Below, in pieces: positions 9,626 through 17,701 of a DNA stretch of 64,000 nt (position 1 is the stretch's first letter; the number at the start of each line of letters is the position of its first letter). The stretch lies in assembly GCA_016708345.1 (NCBI GenBank), contig JADJFX010000002.1, positions 496,001 through 560,000 on the forward strand, given 5' to 3'. The position numbers and the translations under genes are program-made. Origin of the DNA: Candidatus Rhodoferax bjergmarkensis (GTDB taxonomy: Bacteria > Pseudomonadota > Gammaproteobacteria > Burkholderiales > Burkholderiaceae_C). The notes under the pieces are model-generated. The model worked only from the letters and a program-made list of their open reading frames with translations, made no database searches and was not told where the DNA came from.

Positions 9626-9654
9626 CAAAAAAGCGCGGATCAGTCCGCGCTTTT
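9626..9654 (-). terminator. Terminator-like hairpin 31 bases before thrS (attenuator candidate)
   Basis: On the minus strand AAAAGCGCGGA and TCCGCGCTTTT form an 11-bp stem with a CTGA loop and a run of six T. The next gene upstream is divergent (plus strand), so there is no obvious upstream minus-strand gene to terminate. That places the hairpin in the thrS leader. I see no Thr-rich leader peptide or T-box. Confidence 0.6.
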
Positions 9655-9707
9655 ACTATGATTTATATAGCTGGTTGCGCACAATACACGCGCGCTACGG
9701 CCTTATT
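9654..9707 (+). repeat. Palindromic element copy in the thrS leader
   Basis: ACTAT, nine bases, AGCTGGTTGCGCA, a short spacer, then GCGCGCTAC matches the family. It directly abuts the thrS leader hairpin. Confidence 0.6.
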
Positions 9708-9882
9708 TACATCTAAATTTTGCCGTTGAAGTTCGCGGTGTCATAACCAAAATTCTTGTCTCTCGCTCATATCAAATAAGGTTGAGAGCTTCGATTTTAC
9801 CTGCAATAAAAGCGCTCGAAATCAGCTCAACTGCCAAAGTCGTTAAGCCTTTCAAAGTCAGGAGGAGCCAACTTTCACAAGC

Positions 9883-9951
9883 ATGAATTGTCAGTCGTTG
9901 GATCTACGCCACTCGCAAATTTTGTTGGTGCGCTCTATGATGCCATCATGA
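9883..9951 (+). CDS. Possible 22-codon leader ORF before the DEDDh exonuclease
   Basis: The ATG at 9883 opens a 22-residue frame whose TGA overlaps the exonuclease ATG at 9948 (ATGA). A strong GGAGGAG lies about 15 bases upstream of 9883, too far for an ideal site, while the exonuclease ATG itself has none. Translational coupling is possible, but the peptide matches nothing I recognise. Apart from this frame, the thrS leader hairpin and one repeat copy, the gap 9629-9947 holds nothing evident. Confidence 0.2.
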   Translation: MNCQSLDLRHSQILLVRSMMPS

Positions 9952-10469
9952 GTCATCACCAGACGAACGAGATCGAAGCACCGACAGTGGTGGATGTGGA
10001 GGCATCCGGCTTTGGTCGCGCCAGTTACCCGATTGAAGTTGGTTTTGTCTTGCCCAATGGCCACTCCTTTTGCAGCCTCATCTACCCTGAGCCTGAGTGG
10101 ACGCATTGGGACCCCCAAGCCGAGACGATTCACCACATTTCTCGTGAGCTGTTGTTGAAAAAAGGTCATCCCGCCTGCGAAGTGGCGCATCTGCTGAACT
10201 CTCAACTGAGGGGTCAAACGGTTTACACCGATGGCTGGGCCAACGACTACAGCTGGTTGGGCCGTTTGTTCGACGTTGCCGACCTGTCGCCTGCTTTCAA
10301 ACTGGAAAACCTGCGCGTTCTTTTGAAAGAGGACGAGGCCGAGCGCTGGCATGCGGTCAAGAGCGAAGTCGCCCACGAACGCGGGCCGCAACGCCACCGC
10401 GCCAGCGCCGACGCCCGACTGCTGCAACTCACGCTGCTGCGCATCTGGGAGCGACCCAACGCACAATAG
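9948..10469 (+). CDS. DEDDh-type 3'-5' exonuclease domain protein
   Basis: The protein has about 173 residues from the ATG at 9948; a TTG at 9888 would add 20. The three exonuclease motifs of the DnaQ/RNase T fold are visible. VDVEASGFG supplies D-x-E, the central segment TDGWANDYSWLGRLF supplies the Exo II aspartate, and HRASADARLLQL supplies the H-x4-D of the DEDDh class. It therefore probably removes nucleotides from DNA or RNA 3' ends with two metal ions. The substrate cannot be told from sequence. The gene stands alone on the plus strand, divergent from thrS, with serB 182 bases downstream. Confidence 0.7.
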   Translation: MSHHQTNEIEAPTVVDVEASGFGRASYPIEVGFVLPNGHSFCSLIYPEPEWTHWDPQAETIHHISRELLLKKGHPACEVAHLLNSQLRGQTVYTDGWANDYSWLGRLFDVADLSPAFKLENLRVLLKEDEAERWHAVKSEVAHERGPQRHRASADARLLQLTLLRIWERPNAQ

Positions 10470-10589
10470 AAGGCGAACCACGCACAGTCGTTTAGGTTCC
10501 GTCGTTTCACCATAAAACTTGGCATAGCGGTATACCGGTCGAATGCCACGACCGACTTAACCGCTCGTTGCCCGTAAAATTTACCCATC

Positions 10590-10643
10590 AAATCAGCTGC
10601 CAGCGCATAGATATCATGCGTAATCAGCTCTTTTATTTATAGC
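10590..10643 (-). repeat. Palindromic element copy upstream of serB
   Basis: On the minus strand GCTAT, nine bases, AGCTGATTACGCA, nine bases, GCGC and then CAGCTGATT follow the family pattern. It ends 8 bases before the serB start, so it overlaps the place where a ribosome-binding site would lie. Confidence 0.65.
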
Positions 10644-10651
10644 AAAAAACC

Positions 10652-11389
10652 ATGTCAGCTCAAAAAAAATTACCCGGCATCGTTGTCCAAAACCTACCTT
10701 CCACGCTCAAATTATCAGACTTCAAACTCATCGCCTTCGATATGGACTCCACCCTCATCAACATCGAGTGCGTGGACGAGATTGCCGATGCGGTGGGGCG
10801 CAAGGCCGAGGTGGCTGCCATCACCGAGGCCACCATGCGCGGTGAGATTGCCGATTTCAAGGAAAGCCTGCGCAGGCGAGTCGCTTTGTTAAAGGGCGTG
10901 AGCTTGACCAGCATGGAGCAGGTGTACCGGGAGCGGCTGCAACTCAACCCGGGCGCTGCCGAGTTGGTGACCGCGTGCAAGCAGGCGGGCATGAAGGTGC
11001 TGCTGGTGTCCGGCGGATTCACGTTTTTTGCGGACCGGGTCAGCGAGCAACTTGGCATTGACTTCAGACGCTCCAACCTGCTTGAAATCGCCCATGGCCC
11101 CAATGGTGGAGCGCTCACAGGTCGCTTGGTCAACCAGTCTTGGGGCGACATTTGTGACGGCGCAGAAAAACGCCGCACCCTGCTGGAGGTGGCCAGCCTG
11201 CTGGGCATTGCGCCCGGCCAGTGCATCGCCATGGGCGACGGCGCGAACGACCTGCCCATGATGGCCGCCTGCTCCGAGGCGGGCGGCTTGTCTGTGGCCT
11301 ACCGTGCCAAACCGGCCGTGCGCGAGAAGGCCAACGTGGCCATCAACCAAGGTGGGCTGGACCGGCTGCTGGAGCTGTTCACAGAGTAG
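10652..11389 (+). CDS. serB: Phosphoserine phosphatase
   Basis: This 245-residue HAD-family protein has motif I F-D-M-D-S-T (nucleophile Asp30, acid Asp32), motif II LLVSGGFTFFADRV, and motif IV GDGANDLPMMAACSEAGG. It hydrolyses phosphoserine to serine, the last step of serine synthesis. It lacks the long N-terminal ACT region of the E. coli enzyme, so it is a shorter form. The ribosome-binding site is weak because a palindromic repeat ends 8 bases before the ATG. The glycine-cleavage genes at the end of the window are metabolically related but not linked. Confidence 0.94.
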   Translation: MSAQKKLPGIVVQNLPSTLKLSDFKLIAFDMDSTLINIECVDEIADAVGRKAEVAAITEATMRGEIADFKESLRRRVALLKGVSLTSMEQVYRERLQLNPGAAELVTACKQAGMKVLLVSGGFTFFADRVSEQLGIDFRRSNLLEIAHGPNGGALTGRLVNQSWGDICDGAEKRRTLLEVASLLGIAPGQCIAMGDGANDLPMMAACSEAGGLSVAYRAKPAVREKANVAINQGGLDRLLELFTE

Positions 11390-11432
11390 GGACACAGCCC
11401 TGCGGCTGTCTCACCCTACCCTGCACCGCCGC

Positions 11433-12803
11433 TCAGGCGGATTCAGCCACGCTGGGCAAACCGGCCAAGGCCATGGCCAGCTCTTTGTCGTCGTAGCTTT
11501 CGTCGCTGAGCTCACCAGCAAAGAATTTTTGGTACGACGCCATGTCAAAGTGACCGTGACCAGACAGGCAGAACAGGATGTTCTCCGCCTTGCCTTCACG
11601 CTTGCAGCGCAGGGCTTCCACAATAGCGGCTCGGACCGCGTGGTTGGACTCGGGCGCGGGCACGATGCCTTCGTTGCGGGCGAATAACACGCCAGCCTCA
11701 AAGCATTCGACCTGGTTGAAGGCCACGGCCTCTAACAGCCCCAGTTCTTTGCAATGCGACACCAGCGGTGCCATGCCGTGATAGCGCAAACCACCGGCGT
11801 GAAAACCCGGCGGCGTAAAGCTGCTGCCCAGCGTGTGCATTTTGGACAATGGTGTCATGTGGCCGGTGTCGCCAAAATCGTAAGCATATTTGCCGCGTGT
11901 AAGCGACGGACACGCTGCGGGCTCCGCGGCCACGATGCGCGACTTTTCGCCGCCGCGAAGCGCGTGGCCGATAAACGGGAATGAAATGCCTGCAAAGTTG
12001 GAGCCGCCACCGGCACAGCCAATCACCACATCGGGCCAGGCATCGGCCATCTTCATCTGCTCCATCGCCTCCTGGCCGACGATGGTCTGGTGCAGCAACA
12101 CATGGTTCAACACCGAGCCCAGCGCGTACTTGGTGTCGTCGCGCTGCACGGCCAGCTCCACCGCCTCACTGATGGCAATGCCCAGACTGCCGGGGTGGTT
12201 GGGGTTCTTGGACAGCACCGAGCGGCCATACACAGTCTCGTTGGAAGGCGAAGCCACGCAGCGCGCGCCATAGGTTTCCATCACGGCGCGGCGATAGGGC
12301 TTTTGGTCGTATGAAACCCGCACCTGGTACACCTCCACCTGCAGCCCGTAGAGCGAACCGGCAAAGGCCAGCGAAGTGCCCCACTGCCCGGCACCGGTCT
12401 CAGTCACCAGTCGCTTGACGCCCGCCTCTTTGTTGTAGAAGGCTTGCGGCACGGCGGTGTTGGGCTTGTGGCTGCCTGCGGGGCTGACGCCTTCGTATTT
12501 GTAATAAATCTTGGCCGGGGTGCCCAACGCTTTTTCCAGCCGATGCGCGCGCATCAAGGGTGACGGGCGCCACAGGCGAAACACGTCGCGCACGGGCTCG
12601 GGGATTTCAATTTCTCGCTCCAGGCTGACCTCTTGCTGGATCAAGGTCATCGGGAACAGCGGTGCCAGGTCATCGGGCCCCACCGGCTGAAGAGTACCGG
12701 GGTGCAATACCGCTGGGGCAGGCTTGGGCAGGTCGGCCTGGATGTTGTACCAAAAGCGGGGCATCTGGCTTTCATCTAAAAGAAACTTGGTCTGCATGCT
12801 CAT
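11433..12803 (-). CDS. TrpB-like pyridoxal-phosphate enzyme (TrpB2 type)
   Basis: The protein has 456 residues from the ATG at 12803, which follows an AGGA site; an upstream extension of the frame is not family-like. The PLP lysine lies in SPAGSHKPNTAVPQAFYNKE (Lys113), followed by TETGAGQWGTSLAFAGSLYG and the phosphate-binding IGCAGGGSNFAG. The length and the PLYR-like N-terminal region match the TrpB2 subfamily, which converts indole and serine to tryptophan or acts as a serine deaminase. No trpA is adjacent, as is usual for TrpB2. It is divergent from metY. Confidence 0.88.
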   Translation of the reverse strand: MSMQTKFLLDESQMPRFWYNIQADLPKPAPAVLHPGTLQPVGPDDLAPLFPMTLIQQEVSLEREIEIPEPVRDVFRLWRPSPLMRAHRLEKALGTPAKIYYKYEGVSPAGSHKPNTAVPQAFYNKEAGVKRLVTETGAGQWGTSLAFAGSLYGLQVEVYQVRVSYDQKPYRRAVMETYGARCVASPSNETVYGRSVLSKNPNHPGSLGIAISEAVELAVQRDDTKYALGSVLNHVLLHQTIVGQEAMEQMKMADAWPDVVIGCAGGGSNFAGISFPFIGHALRGGEKSRIVAAEPAACPSLTRGKYAYDFGDTGHMTPLSKMHTLGSSFTPPGFHAGGLRYHGMAPLVSHCKELGLLEAVAFNQVECFEAGVLFARNEGIVPAPESNHAVRAAIVEALRCKREGKAENILFCLSGHGHFDMASYQKFFAGELSDESYDDKELAMALAGLPSVAESA

Positions 12804-12989
12804 AAATGGTCCTGAATGAAATTTGAAATGCAAGGGAAAAAGCCAAGGTGGCTGAAGTGGCATCAAGTATGCATCTGAATATTTTGAGATTTGGGGTCGA
12901 CGCACTCAGGTTTACCCTTAGTCAGCATCCAGTAGCGAACGGTCTAAGATGACGCTCCCATCACTTTTCAACACCGGACAAAAAAACCC

Positions 12990-14267
12990 ATGAAAATCGA
13001 AACCATTGCCGTACACGGTGGCTACACGCCCGACCCCACCACCAAAGCGGTGGCTGTGCCGATTTACCAGACCGTGGCTTACGCGTTTGACAACACCCAG
13101 CACGGCGCTGACCTGTTTGACCTGAAAGTGGCAGGCAACATCTACAGCCGCATCATGAACCCCACCAACGCCGTGCTGGAAGCGCGCGTGGCGGCCATGG
13201 AAGGCGGCATTGGCGCATTGGCGCTGGCCTCGGGCATGGCCGCCATCACTTACGCCATTCAAACCATCACCGAAGCAGGTGACAACATTGTGTCGGCCTC
13301 GACGCTGTACGGCGGCACCTACAACCTGTTTGCCCACACTTTCCCGCAAATGGGCATTGAGGTGCGCTTTGCCGACATTCACGACCCTGCCTCGTTTGGC
13401 AAGCTGATTGATGCACGCACCAAGGCGGTGTACTGCGAAACCGTAGGCAACCCGCTGGGCAATGTGACCGACCTGGCCGCGCTGGCGGCGGTGGCCCATG
13501 CCCATGGCGTGCCCTTGATAGTGGACAACACGGTGGCCAGTCCCTATTTGTGCCGCCCGTTTGAGCATGGTGCCGACATCGTGGTGCACTCACTGACCAA
13601 GTACTTGGGTGGCCATGGCACCACCATTGGCGGCATCATTGTGGACTCCGGCAAGTTCCCCTGGGCCGAGCACAAAGCACGTTTCAAGCGCCTGAACGAA
13701 CCTGATGTGAGCTACCACGGCGTGGTTTACACCGAGGCGCTGGGCGCTGCCGCCTACATTGGCCGCGCCCGTGTGGTTCCGCTGCGCAACATGGGCGCGG
13801 CGCTGAGCCCGCTGGCCGCGTTCCAGATATTGCAAGGCATTGAAACCCTGCCGCTGCGCATGGACCGCATCTGCGACAACGCGCTGCGGGTAGCCAAGCA
13901 CCTGCAAACCCACGCCAAAGTGAGCTGGGTGAATTACGCGGGTTTGAGCGACCATGCCGACCACGGACTGGTCAAAAAATTCTTGGGTGGCCGCGCCTCC
14001 GGCATCATCAGTTTTGGCCTCAAGGCCAGCGACAGCCTGGAAGCCGGAGCGCGTTTTCAGGACGCACTCAAGCTGTTCACCCGGCTGGTCAATATTGGCG
14101 ACGCCAAGTCGCTGGCCTGCCACCCGGCCAGCACCACGCACCGCCAGCTCAACGCTGCAGAGTTGGCCAAGGCCGGCGTCAAGCCCGACATGGTGCGCCT
14201 GTCCCTGGGCATTGAACACATTGACGACCTGCTGGAAGACCTGGAGCAGGCACTCGCTGCTGTGTAA
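12990..14267 (+). CDS. metY: O-acetylhomoserine sulfhydrylase / aminocarboxypropyltransferase
   Basis: This 425-residue Cys/Met metabolism PLP enzyme has the Schiff-base lysine in HSLTKYLGGHGTTIGG (Lys204). It starts with MKIETIAVHGGYTPDP and contains YSRIMNPTNAVLEARVAAME and the substrate-binding ETVGNPLGN. It makes homocysteine from O-acetylhomoserine and sulfide. The long insertion with VPLRNMGAALSPLAAFQIL, and a length above 420, separate it from cystathionine synthases of about 390 residues. A strong terminator follows at 14322. Confidence 0.94.
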   Translation: MKIETIAVHGGYTPDPTTKAVAVPIYQTVAYAFDNTQHGADLFDLKVAGNIYSRIMNPTNAVLEARVAAMEGGIGALALASGMAAITYAIQTITEAGDNIVSASTLYGGTYNLFAHTFPQMGIEVRFADIHDPASFGKLIDARTKAVYCETVGNPLGNVTDLAALAAVAHAHGVPLIVDNTVASPYLCRPFEHGADIVVHSLTKYLGGHGTTIGGIIVDSGKFPWAEHKARFKRLNEPDVSYHGVVYTEALGAAAYIGRARVVPLRNMGAALSPLAAFQILQGIETLPLRMDRICDNALRVAKHLQTHAKVSWVNYAGLSDHADHGLVKKFLGGRASGIISFGLKASDSLEAGARFQDALKLFTRLVNIGDAKSLACHPASTTHRQLNAAELAKAGVKPDMVRLSLGIEHIDDLLEDLEQALAAV

Positions 14268-14321
14268 ACATTTGAAACAACTTGGGCGACCATCATGGAT
14301 GGCACCAGGTAAGCCCCTGAC

Positions 14322-14344
14322 AAGCCCCTTGATTGGGGCTTTTT
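14322..14344 (+). terminator. Rho-independent terminator of metY
   Basis: AAGCCCC and GGGGCTT form a 7-bp stem around TTGATT and are followed by TTTTT, about 55 bases after the metY stop. Confidence 0.85.
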
Positions 14345-14456
14345 CATGCGTTAAATTTTCATGCATTTTTTTTGCACCGGGACTATGATGGCCGCTATCG
14401 TTTGAGATCCATGCGTTGGCCAACCGGTCAAACGCTGCCGTCACAGGAGATTCACC

Positions 14457-16379
14457 ATGAATGTCTTTGCGCGTTACCAGGGTCGTTTTGCGGCTGCCCA
14501 GGAAGAAGAAATGTCGATCCAGGATTACCTGGAGCTCTGCAAGCGTGACCCTTCTGCTTACGCCTCGGTGGCTGAGCGAATGCTGATGGCCATTGGTGAG
14601 CCCGAACTCATCGACACCCGCACCGACGCCCGGTTGTCGCGTATTTTTTCCAACAAGATGCTGCGGCGCTACCCCGCGTTCAAAGACCTTTATGGCATGG
14701 ACGAGGTGATCGAACAAATCGTCTCCTACTTCCGCCACGCCGCGCAGGGGCTGGAGGAAAAGAAACAAATTCTTTACCTGCTCGGCCCAGTAGGCGGCGG
14801 CAAATCGTCTTTGGCCGAAAAGCTCAAATCGCTGATCGAGATCGTTCCTATTTACGCCATCAAGGGTTCGCCGGTGCATGAGTCGCCTCTGGGTCTGTTC
14901 AACCCACAGGAAGACGCCAAGCTGCTGGAGGATGATTTTGGCATTCCCCGGCGTTATTTGGGCACCATCATGAGCCCGTGGGCAGTCAAGCGTCTGCACG
15001 AGTACGGGGGTGACATCACACGTTTTCGGGTGGTCAAGCTGCGCCCCTCGGTGCTGTCGCAAATTGCCGTCTCCAAAACCGAGCCGGGCGACGAGAACAA
15101 TCAGGACATTTCTTCCCTGGTTGGCAAAATTGATATTCGCAAGCTCGAGACTTTTTCCCAAAGCGACCCCGATGCCTACTCCTACTCGGGCGGCCTGTGT
15201 CTGGCCAACCGGGGCGTGCTGGAGTTTGTGGAAATGTTCAAAGCCCCCATCAAGGTTTTGCACCCGCTGCTCACCGCCACACAGGAAGGCAACTACAAAG
15301 GCACCGAAGGTTTTGGTGCCATTCCGTTTGACGGGCTGGTGCTGGCGCACTCTAACGAAGCGGAGTGGTTGACCTTTAAAAACAACCGCAACAACGAAGC
15401 GTTTCTGGACCGCATTTACATCGTCAAAGTGCCGTATTCACTGCGTGTTTCCGACGAGATTCACATCTACGAAAAACTGGTGGCCAATTCGTCGCTGGTC
15501 AAGGCACCGTGCGCGCCAGATACTCTCAAAATGCTGGCGCAGTTCACCGTGCTATCGCGCCTGAAGGAGCCTGAAAACTCCAGCATCTTCTCCAAAATGC
15601 GGGTCTATGACGGTGAAAACCTGAAAGACACCGACCCCAAGGCCAAGAGCCACCAGGAGTACCGCGATTTCGCCGGCGTCGACGAAGGCATGACGGGTCT
15701 GTCCACCCGCTTTGCCTTCAAAATTCTCTCGCGCGTGTTCAACTTTGACCACCGCGAGGTGGCGGCCAACCCGGTGCACCTGATGTATGTGCTGGAGCAG
15801 CAAATCGAGCAGGAGCAATTTGCCACCGAAGTAGCCGACCGCTACATGCGCTACCTCAAGGAATACCTGTCACCGCGTTACGCGGAGTTCATTGGAAAGG
15901 AGATTCAGACTTCTTATTTAGAAAGCTATTCGGAATACGGTCAGAATATTTTTGACCGCTATGTGACCTATGCCGATTTCTGGATTCAGGACCAGGAGTA
16001 CCGCGACACCAACACCGGCGAGATTCTGGACCGGGGTGCGCTTAACGGTGAGCTCGAAAAAATCGAAAAACCGGCCGGCATCTCCAACCCGAAAGACTTT
16101 CGCAACGAGGTGGTCAACTTTGTGCTGCGCGCCCGCGCCAAACACGAAGGCCAGAACCCACCCTGGACTTCGTATGAGAAGCTGCGCGCCGTCATTGAAA
16201 AGAAAATGTTCTCCAACACCGAAGAGTTGCTGCCGGTCATCTCTTTCAACGCCAAGGCCAGCGGCGAGGAGCAGAAGAAACACAAGGATTTTGTGGACCG
16301 GATGATCAGCAAGGGTTACACCGAGAAGCAGGTGCGCCTGCTGTGCGAATGGTATTTGCGGGTGCGTAAATCATCGTAA
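14457..16379 (+). CDS. prkA: PrkA-family serine protein kinase / AAA+ protein
   Basis: The protein has 640 residues, the normal length for YeaG/PrkA. The Walker A motif reads GPVGGGKSSLAEK (residues 110-122) after YGMDEVIEQIVSYFRHAAQG, and the C-terminal PrkA domain contains FSKMRVYDGENL. PrkA proteins act with a YeaH partner in stress and starvation responses; kinase activity is reported for some, while others behave as AAA+ proteases. An AGGAGA site precedes the ATG. It is the first gene of prkA-yeaH-spoVR. In Enterobacteria this set is RpoS-dependent, and rpoS itself is also in this window. Confidence 0.95.
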   Translation: MNVFARYQGRFAAAQEEEMSIQDYLELCKRDPSAYASVAERMLMAIGEPELIDTRTDARLSRIFSNKMLRRYPAFKDLYGMDEVIEQIVSYFRHAAQGLEEKKQILYLLGPVGGGKSSLAEKLKSLIEIVPIYAIKGSPVHESPLGLFNPQEDAKLLEDDFGIPRRYLGTIMSPWAVKRLHEYGGDITRFRVVKLRPSVLSQIAVSKTEPGDENNQDISSLVGKIDIRKLETFSQSDPDAYSYSGGLCLANRGVLEFVEMFKAPIKVLHPLLTATQEGNYKGTEGFGAIPFDGLVLAHSNEAEWLTFKNNRNNEAFLDRIYIVKVPYSLRVSDEIHIYEKLVANSSLVKAPCAPDTLKMLAQFTVLSRLKEPENSSIFSKMRVYDGENLKDTDPKAKSHQEYRDFAGVDEGMTGLSTRFAFKILSRVFNFDHREVAANPVHLMYVLEQQIEQEQFATEVADRYMRYLKEYLSPRYAEFIGKEIQTSYLESYSEYGQNIFDRYVTYADFWIQDQEYRDTNTGEILDRGALNGELEKIEKPAGISNPKDFRNEVVNFVLRARAKHEGQNPPWTSYEKLRAVIEKKMFSNTEELLPVISFNAKASGEEQKKHKDFVDRMISKGYTEKQVRLLCEWYLRVRKSS

Positions 16380-16422
16380 ACCACGGTGCGCCAAGGCCGG
16401 CTGAACTGAACGGGAGCATCCC

Positions 16423-17691
16423 ATGACGGTGCGAATCATCGACCGCAGGTTCGATAGCAAGCATAAAAGCTCGGTCAACCGCGGGCGCTTTATTGATCGG
16501 TTCAAAGGGCAGATCCGCAAGGCCGTGGCAGACGCCATCAACAAACGCGGTATTCGCGACATTGACAACGGCGAAAAAATCGGTATTCCCGGCAAAGACA
16601 TCGGTGAACCCCAGTTTGAGCATGGCAAGGGCGGTGTCTGGGAAACCGTGCGCCCCGGCAACGACCGCTTCAGCAGCAAAGACCAGGTGGACCGGCCCAA
16701 AGGCGGTGCCAGCGGCTCTGGCAAAGGTCAGGCCAGCCAGGACGGCGAAGGGCTGGACGAATTCATGTTCACACTGACCAAAGAAGAGTTTCTGGACATC
16801 TTCTTCGACGAGCTGGCCCTGCCCAACCTGGTCAAACAGCACTTGGCCCATGTCGAGCAGTACCGCCGGGTGCGCGCTGGCTACACCCAAAGTGGCGTGC
16901 CCACCAACATCAACCTGGCGCGCACCATGCGGGGCGCGGCCGGGCGGCGCATTGCCGTCGGTGGGCCGTATGCCGCCCAATTGCGGGCTTTGCTGACCGA
17001 GCTGGATGAACTGAAAAACAAACTTGCTGACGACGACCCCGAATTGGAGCGCCTGCGCCGGGAGATTGCCCGGCTGCGCGCCAAGATGGACAAAGTTCCG
17101 TTTGTGGACACTTTCGATTTGCGCTACAACAACCGCATCCGGGTGCCGCAGCCCAGCACCCAGGCGGTGATGTTTTGTCTGCTTGATGTTTCGGGCTCGA
17201 TGGACGAAGGCCGCAAAAACATCGCCAAGCGTTTTTTTATGCTGCTCTACCTTTTCCTGACCCGCAATTACGAGCGCATCGAGGTGGTTTTCATTCGCCA
17301 CCACACGGTCGCCAGCGAGGTCGATGAAGATGAGTTTTTTACCTCGCGCGAGTCCGGCGGCACCGTGGTGTCCAGCGCGCTGGAACTGATGCGCAAAATC
17401 ATTGTGGATCGATACCCCAGCAGCCAGTGGAATATTTACGGCGCGCAAGCCTCGGACGGCGACAACTGGGACAACGACTCGGCCCGCTGCCGCGAACTGC
17501 TGGAGCAACTGCTGCTGCCCATCACGCAGTACTTTGCCTACATCGAAATCACCGACGGGCCGGCCCAGAACCTGTGGGACGAATACGCCAAACTGGAGGC
17601 TGCCCACACCGACCATTTCGCGATGAGGCGCATTGCCACGGCCGCCGATATTTACCCGGTGTTTCGTGACCTGTTCAAACGCAAGGTCTAG
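16423..17691 (+). CDS. YeaH/YhbH family protein (UPF0229)
   Basis: This 422-residue protein has the family start MTVRIIDRRFDSKHKSSVNR and a glycine/lysine-rich middle (about 85-110). A von Willebrand A-like segment MFCLLDVSGSMDEGRKN carries the D-x-S-x-S metal site near residue 255. It is the invariant partner of PrkA. It starts 43 bases after prkA with a GGGAG site and ends 10 bases before spoVR. Its biochemical role is not established. Confidence 0.93.
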   Translation: MTVRIIDRRFDSKHKSSVNRGRFIDRFKGQIRKAVADAINKRGIRDIDNGEKIGIPGKDIGEPQFEHGKGGVWETVRPGNDRFSSKDQVDRPKGGASGSGKGQASQDGEGLDEFMFTLTKEEFLDIFFDELALPNLVKQHLAHVEQYRRVRAGYTQSGVPTNINLARTMRGAAGRRIAVGGPYAAQLRALLTELDELKNKLADDDPELERLRREIARLRAKMDKVPFVDTFDLRYNNRIRVPQPSTQAVMFCLLDVSGSMDEGRKNIAKRFFMLLYLFLTRNYERIEVVFIRHHTVASEVDEDEFFTSRESGGTVVSSALELMRKIIVDRYPSSQWNIYGAQASDGDNWDNDSARCRELLEQLLLPITQYFAYIEITDGPAQNLWDEYAKLEAAHTDHFAMRRIATAADIYPVFRDLFKRKV

Positions 17692-17701
17692 GAACCAACA
17701 C

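Noticed and set aside
13590..15350. Long minus-strand open frame opposite metY and prkA
   Set aside because: It is a shadow of the two real plus-strand genes, which have full families and ribosome-binding sites.
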